This document shows, one piece after another, positions 5,995 to 7,541 of a DNA stretch of 7,541 nucleotides. This DNA is from Deltaproteobacteria bacterium (GTDB taxonomy: Bacteria; SAR324; JACQKK01): positions 1-7,541 of the forward strand of contig JAOUFO010000080.1 in NCBI GenBank assembly GCA_029858165.1. The letters run 5' to 3'. A model generated the notes under the pieces. That model saw only the letters and a program-made list of their open reading frames with translations. It did no database searches and was not told where the DNA came from. How positions within the stretch are numbered: position 1 is the stretch's first letter; every line of letters starts with the position of its first letter. The translations under genes and the position numbers were made by a program.

Positions 5995-6798
5995 TCACCA
6001 GGGCATTTTGCGGAAGGCATTGAAATCCGGGGGCCGTTTTTCGCGCCAGGCGTTGCGCCCTTCAGCGGCCTCTTCGGTGCCATAAAACAGGTGGGTGGCC
6101 CCGTGGGCAATGGCCTGCAAACCATACACATGGTCTGTATCGGCGTTGAAGGATGCCTTTAAAAACCGCAATGCGGTGGGGGATTTGGTCAGAATTTTAT
6201 CGGCCCACACCCGCACTTCTTCCAGCAGTTGATCCGGCGGCACCACCTTGTTCACCAGTCCCATGGCCAGGGCTTGATCCGCGTCGTACTGTTCACACAA
6301 GTACCAGATTTCCCGGGCTTTTTTCTCCCCCACCATGCGGGCCAGATAAATGGTTCCGAATCCGGCGTCAAAGGAGCCGACCCTGGGGCCGGTTTGGCCA
6401 AACCGGGCGCGGCTGCTGCACAGGGTCAGGTCACACAGCATGTGCAAAATGTGCCCGCCTCCCACAGCGTAGCCATCCACCGCGGCGATGACCGGCTTGG
6501 GGATTTCCCGCATGATCCGGTGAAACTGCCGCACATGAAGCCGACCCTGGCCGGTGCGGTCATCCACATAACCGGCATCTCCCCGGATTTTTTGGTCCCC
6601 CCCGGAGCAAAAGTTTCCCTCCGCCCCGGTAAGGCACACCACCCCGATGGTTTCATCCCGCCAGGCATCCTCAAAGGCCAAAATCAGTTCGTCAATGGTT
6701 TGGGGGCGAAAGGCGTTGTACACCTGGGGGCGGTTGATGGTCACCACGGCCAGACCGGCCTGTTTGGTGTAAATCAAATCCTGAAAAACGGGGGGCAT
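5995..6798 (-). CDS. menB: 1,4-dihydroxy-2-naphthoyl-CoA synthase (MenB)
   Basis: MenB is a crotonase-fold enzyme that cyclises o-succinylbenzoyl-CoA to 1,4-dihydroxy-2-naphthoyl-CoA in menaquinone synthesis. It is 267 aa. Marks in order: CSGGDQKIRG (64-73), oxyanion-hole AVGGGH (111-116), GQTGPRVGSFDAGFG (134-148) with the catalytic Ser and Asp of SFD, EKKAREIWYLCEQYDA (158-173), and a C-terminal TEEAAEGRNAWREKRPPDF. QTGP with Gly resembles the bicarbonate-dependent type (E. coli) rather than the type with an Asp at that place (M. tuberculosis). The ATG at 6798 follows AGGAG by 5 nt; an in-frame ATG at 6834 has no such site. No other men gene is in the window. Distinguishing it from other crotonases rests on the SGGDQ and VGSFD blocks. 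Confidence 0.94.
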   Translation of the reverse strand: MPPVFQDLIYTKQAGLAVVTINRPQVYNAFRPQTIDELILAFEDAWRDETIGVVCLTGAEGNFCSGGDQKIRGDAGYVDDRTGQGRLHVRQFHRIMREIPKPVIAAVDGYAVGGGHILHMLCDLTLCSSRARFGQTGPRVGSFDAGFGTIYLARMVGEKKAREIWYLCEQYDADQALAMGLVNKVVPPDQLLEEVRVWADKILTKSPTALRFLKASFNADTDHVYGLQAIAHGATHLFYGTEEAAEGRNAWREKRPPDFNAFRKMPW

Positions 6799-6883
6799 GG
6801 AAGCTCCTGAAAAGGGTGAAAACGGGTTCAACAAGCAGTCTAAAATTTATCCAAAACCCGGCCTCAACACCAGCCCCAAAAAC

Positions 6884-6918
6884 AAAAGGCAAAAACCTTG
6901 CGGGGGAGTGTGCCCCGC
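6884..6918 (-). terminator. Possible terminator after the NUDIX gene
   Basis: On the - strand GCGGGG (6918-6913) pairs with CCCCGC (6905-6900) across a 7-nt loop. AAGG and two T runs (TTTTT, then GCC, then TTTT) follow. The T run starts 4 nt after the stem, which is looser than a classical terminator. It lies about 90 nt beyond the NUDIX stop and before menB, and would separate these two units. The rest of the 210-bp gap (6799-7008) holds only a poor promoter-like stretch (TTGAGG, then TTTTAGACT) upstream of menB. Confidence 0.4.
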
Positions 6919-7008
6919 TGCCCCCGCCGGAAACCACACGAAGGCTGTGCCGATTGGTGGAAAGGCGGTCAGCGGCATTTGGGCGGTGCGGGGAGCGTTC
7001 CGGATCGG

Positions 7009-7541
7009 TTATTGGAGGTTTTGAGCCTGTTTTAGAAAGTCATCCCAAACCCGCCAGGAAAGCCCCCACAGAATGCGACCATGACAATGGATGGCGGGGA
7101 AGGTAACCGTCTGCCCCCCCCAATCCAGGGTGTGGGTGGTCTGGCTGTCCGGGGCCGTCAATTGAGACAAATCCATCCAGAAAGCCTCGTCCACCTCATC
7201 ATTTAAGGCAAAGGGGGGCCGGGCGGCACCCCAATAATACACAAAAGGGGAAAGCACCATGGGGGGAACCACATGAAGGATGTTTTCCTCGCTCAACGGG
7301 GCTAAAAATTCCGCCCCCCCCAGGTCCAGACCAATTTCCTCCAGGGTTTCCCGTTCGGCCACCCGCCGGGGGTTGCCGTCCTCCGGCTCGGCTCTGCCTC
7401 CGGGAAACGCCACATGGCCGCTCCAGGGGTCCCCTGTCCGGGCCGCCCGGTGAATCATGGCCAGACTTAAGTGGTCTTCCGGGCCGGCCAATATCAGGGC
7501 CACGGCGGCATGACGCCGGTCCGCCAGATACGGGCCGATGG
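7009..7541 (-). CDS. NUDIX hydrolase, CoA pyrophosphatase (NudL)-like, 5' end outside window
   Basis: The frame stays open to the right edge, and the residues before a GTG at 7503 (IGPYLADRRHAAVALIL) look like normal family sequence, so the true start lies beyond 7541; at least 176 aa are visible. The NUDIX box is HVAFPGGRAEPED followed by ERETLEEIGLDL, with the metal-binding REXXEE intact. The spacing (Gly, five residues, Asp, eight residues, Arg-Glu) follows the CoA-type NUDIX proteins such as E. coli NudL rather than the general GX5EX7REUXEEXGU. Such enzymes cleave CoA or acyl-CoA to 4'-phosphopantetheine derivatives and 3',5'-ADP. Substrate choice here is an inference from the box alone. 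It is followed by a 210-bp gap before menB. Confidence 0.85.
   Translation of the reverse strand, partial: IGPYLADRRHAAVALILAGPEDHLSLAMIHRAARTGDPWSGHVAFPGGRAEPEDGNPRRVAERETLEEIGLDLGGAEFLAPLSEENILHVVPPMVLSPFVYYWGAARPPFALNDEVDEAFWMDLSQLTAPDSQTTHTLDWGGQTVTFPAIHCHGRILWGLSWRVWDDFLKQAQNLQ

Noticed and set aside
6229..6810. Open frame of about 193 codons on the + strand opposite menB
   Set aside because: It is antisense to a gene with clear family motifs; its composition (His, Gly, Pro rich) is typical of a shadow frame.

Overview
The window looks like chromosomal DNA of a motile Gram-negative bacterium. It holds the 3' end of an rRNA operon, a tRNA, a translation-factor/ribosomal-protein operon (infC-rpmI-rplT), and a series of housekeeping or accessory genes (RidA-family, pentapeptide repeat, fliG, kinase-like/BON, menB, NUDIX). 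fliG implies a flagellum and menB implies menaquinone synthesis. The protein style fits a proteobacterium in the broad sense (a Desulfobacterota-like or magnetococcus-like lineage); I cannot place it more precisely without a search.

Layout. Positions 1-242 are the 3' end of 23S rRNA, and 5S rRNA follows at about 530-646. The 23S-5S spacer carries an 81-bp inverted-repeat element. A longer relative (142 bp) lies directly after 5S, so the 5S gene sits between two copies. Both copies are flanked by perfect 5-bp direct repeats (ACAAT and AAACA), the mark of transposition. A decayed third copy lies at 4940-5027 between two protein genes. These are non-autonomous, MITE-like elements; no transposase is in the window.

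A promoter-like site precedes tRNA-Val(GAC) at 957-1031. Only 28 nt separate the tRNA from infC, whose best start is a non-canonical AUC codon at 1060 with a good Shine-Dalgarno sequence. This recalls the AUU start through which E. coli IF3 regulates itself. rpmI and rplT follow, and the operon ends at a strong rho-independent terminator at 2324-2362. Next on the + strand are a RidA-family protein lacking the usual catalytic arginine and a membrane-anchored pentapeptide-repeat protein with about 20 repeats.

From 3743 to the right edge all genes are on the - strand. Read in the direction of transcription they are a NUDIX hydrolase (its 5' end runs off the window), menB, a cytidylate-kinase-like protein fused to a BON domain, and fliG, which converges on the pentapeptide gene with only 8 bp between stop codons. 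Gaps of roughly 100-300 bp suggest these four are mostly separate transcription units. No flagellar or menaquinone partner genes are present, so fliG and menB stand apart from the rest of their pathways here.

The points most worth following up are the 5-bp-TSD element family invading the rRNA operon, the AUC-initiated infC behind a tRNA, and the kinase-like/BON fusion with altered motif residues. I see no CRISPR array, phage module or defence locus.
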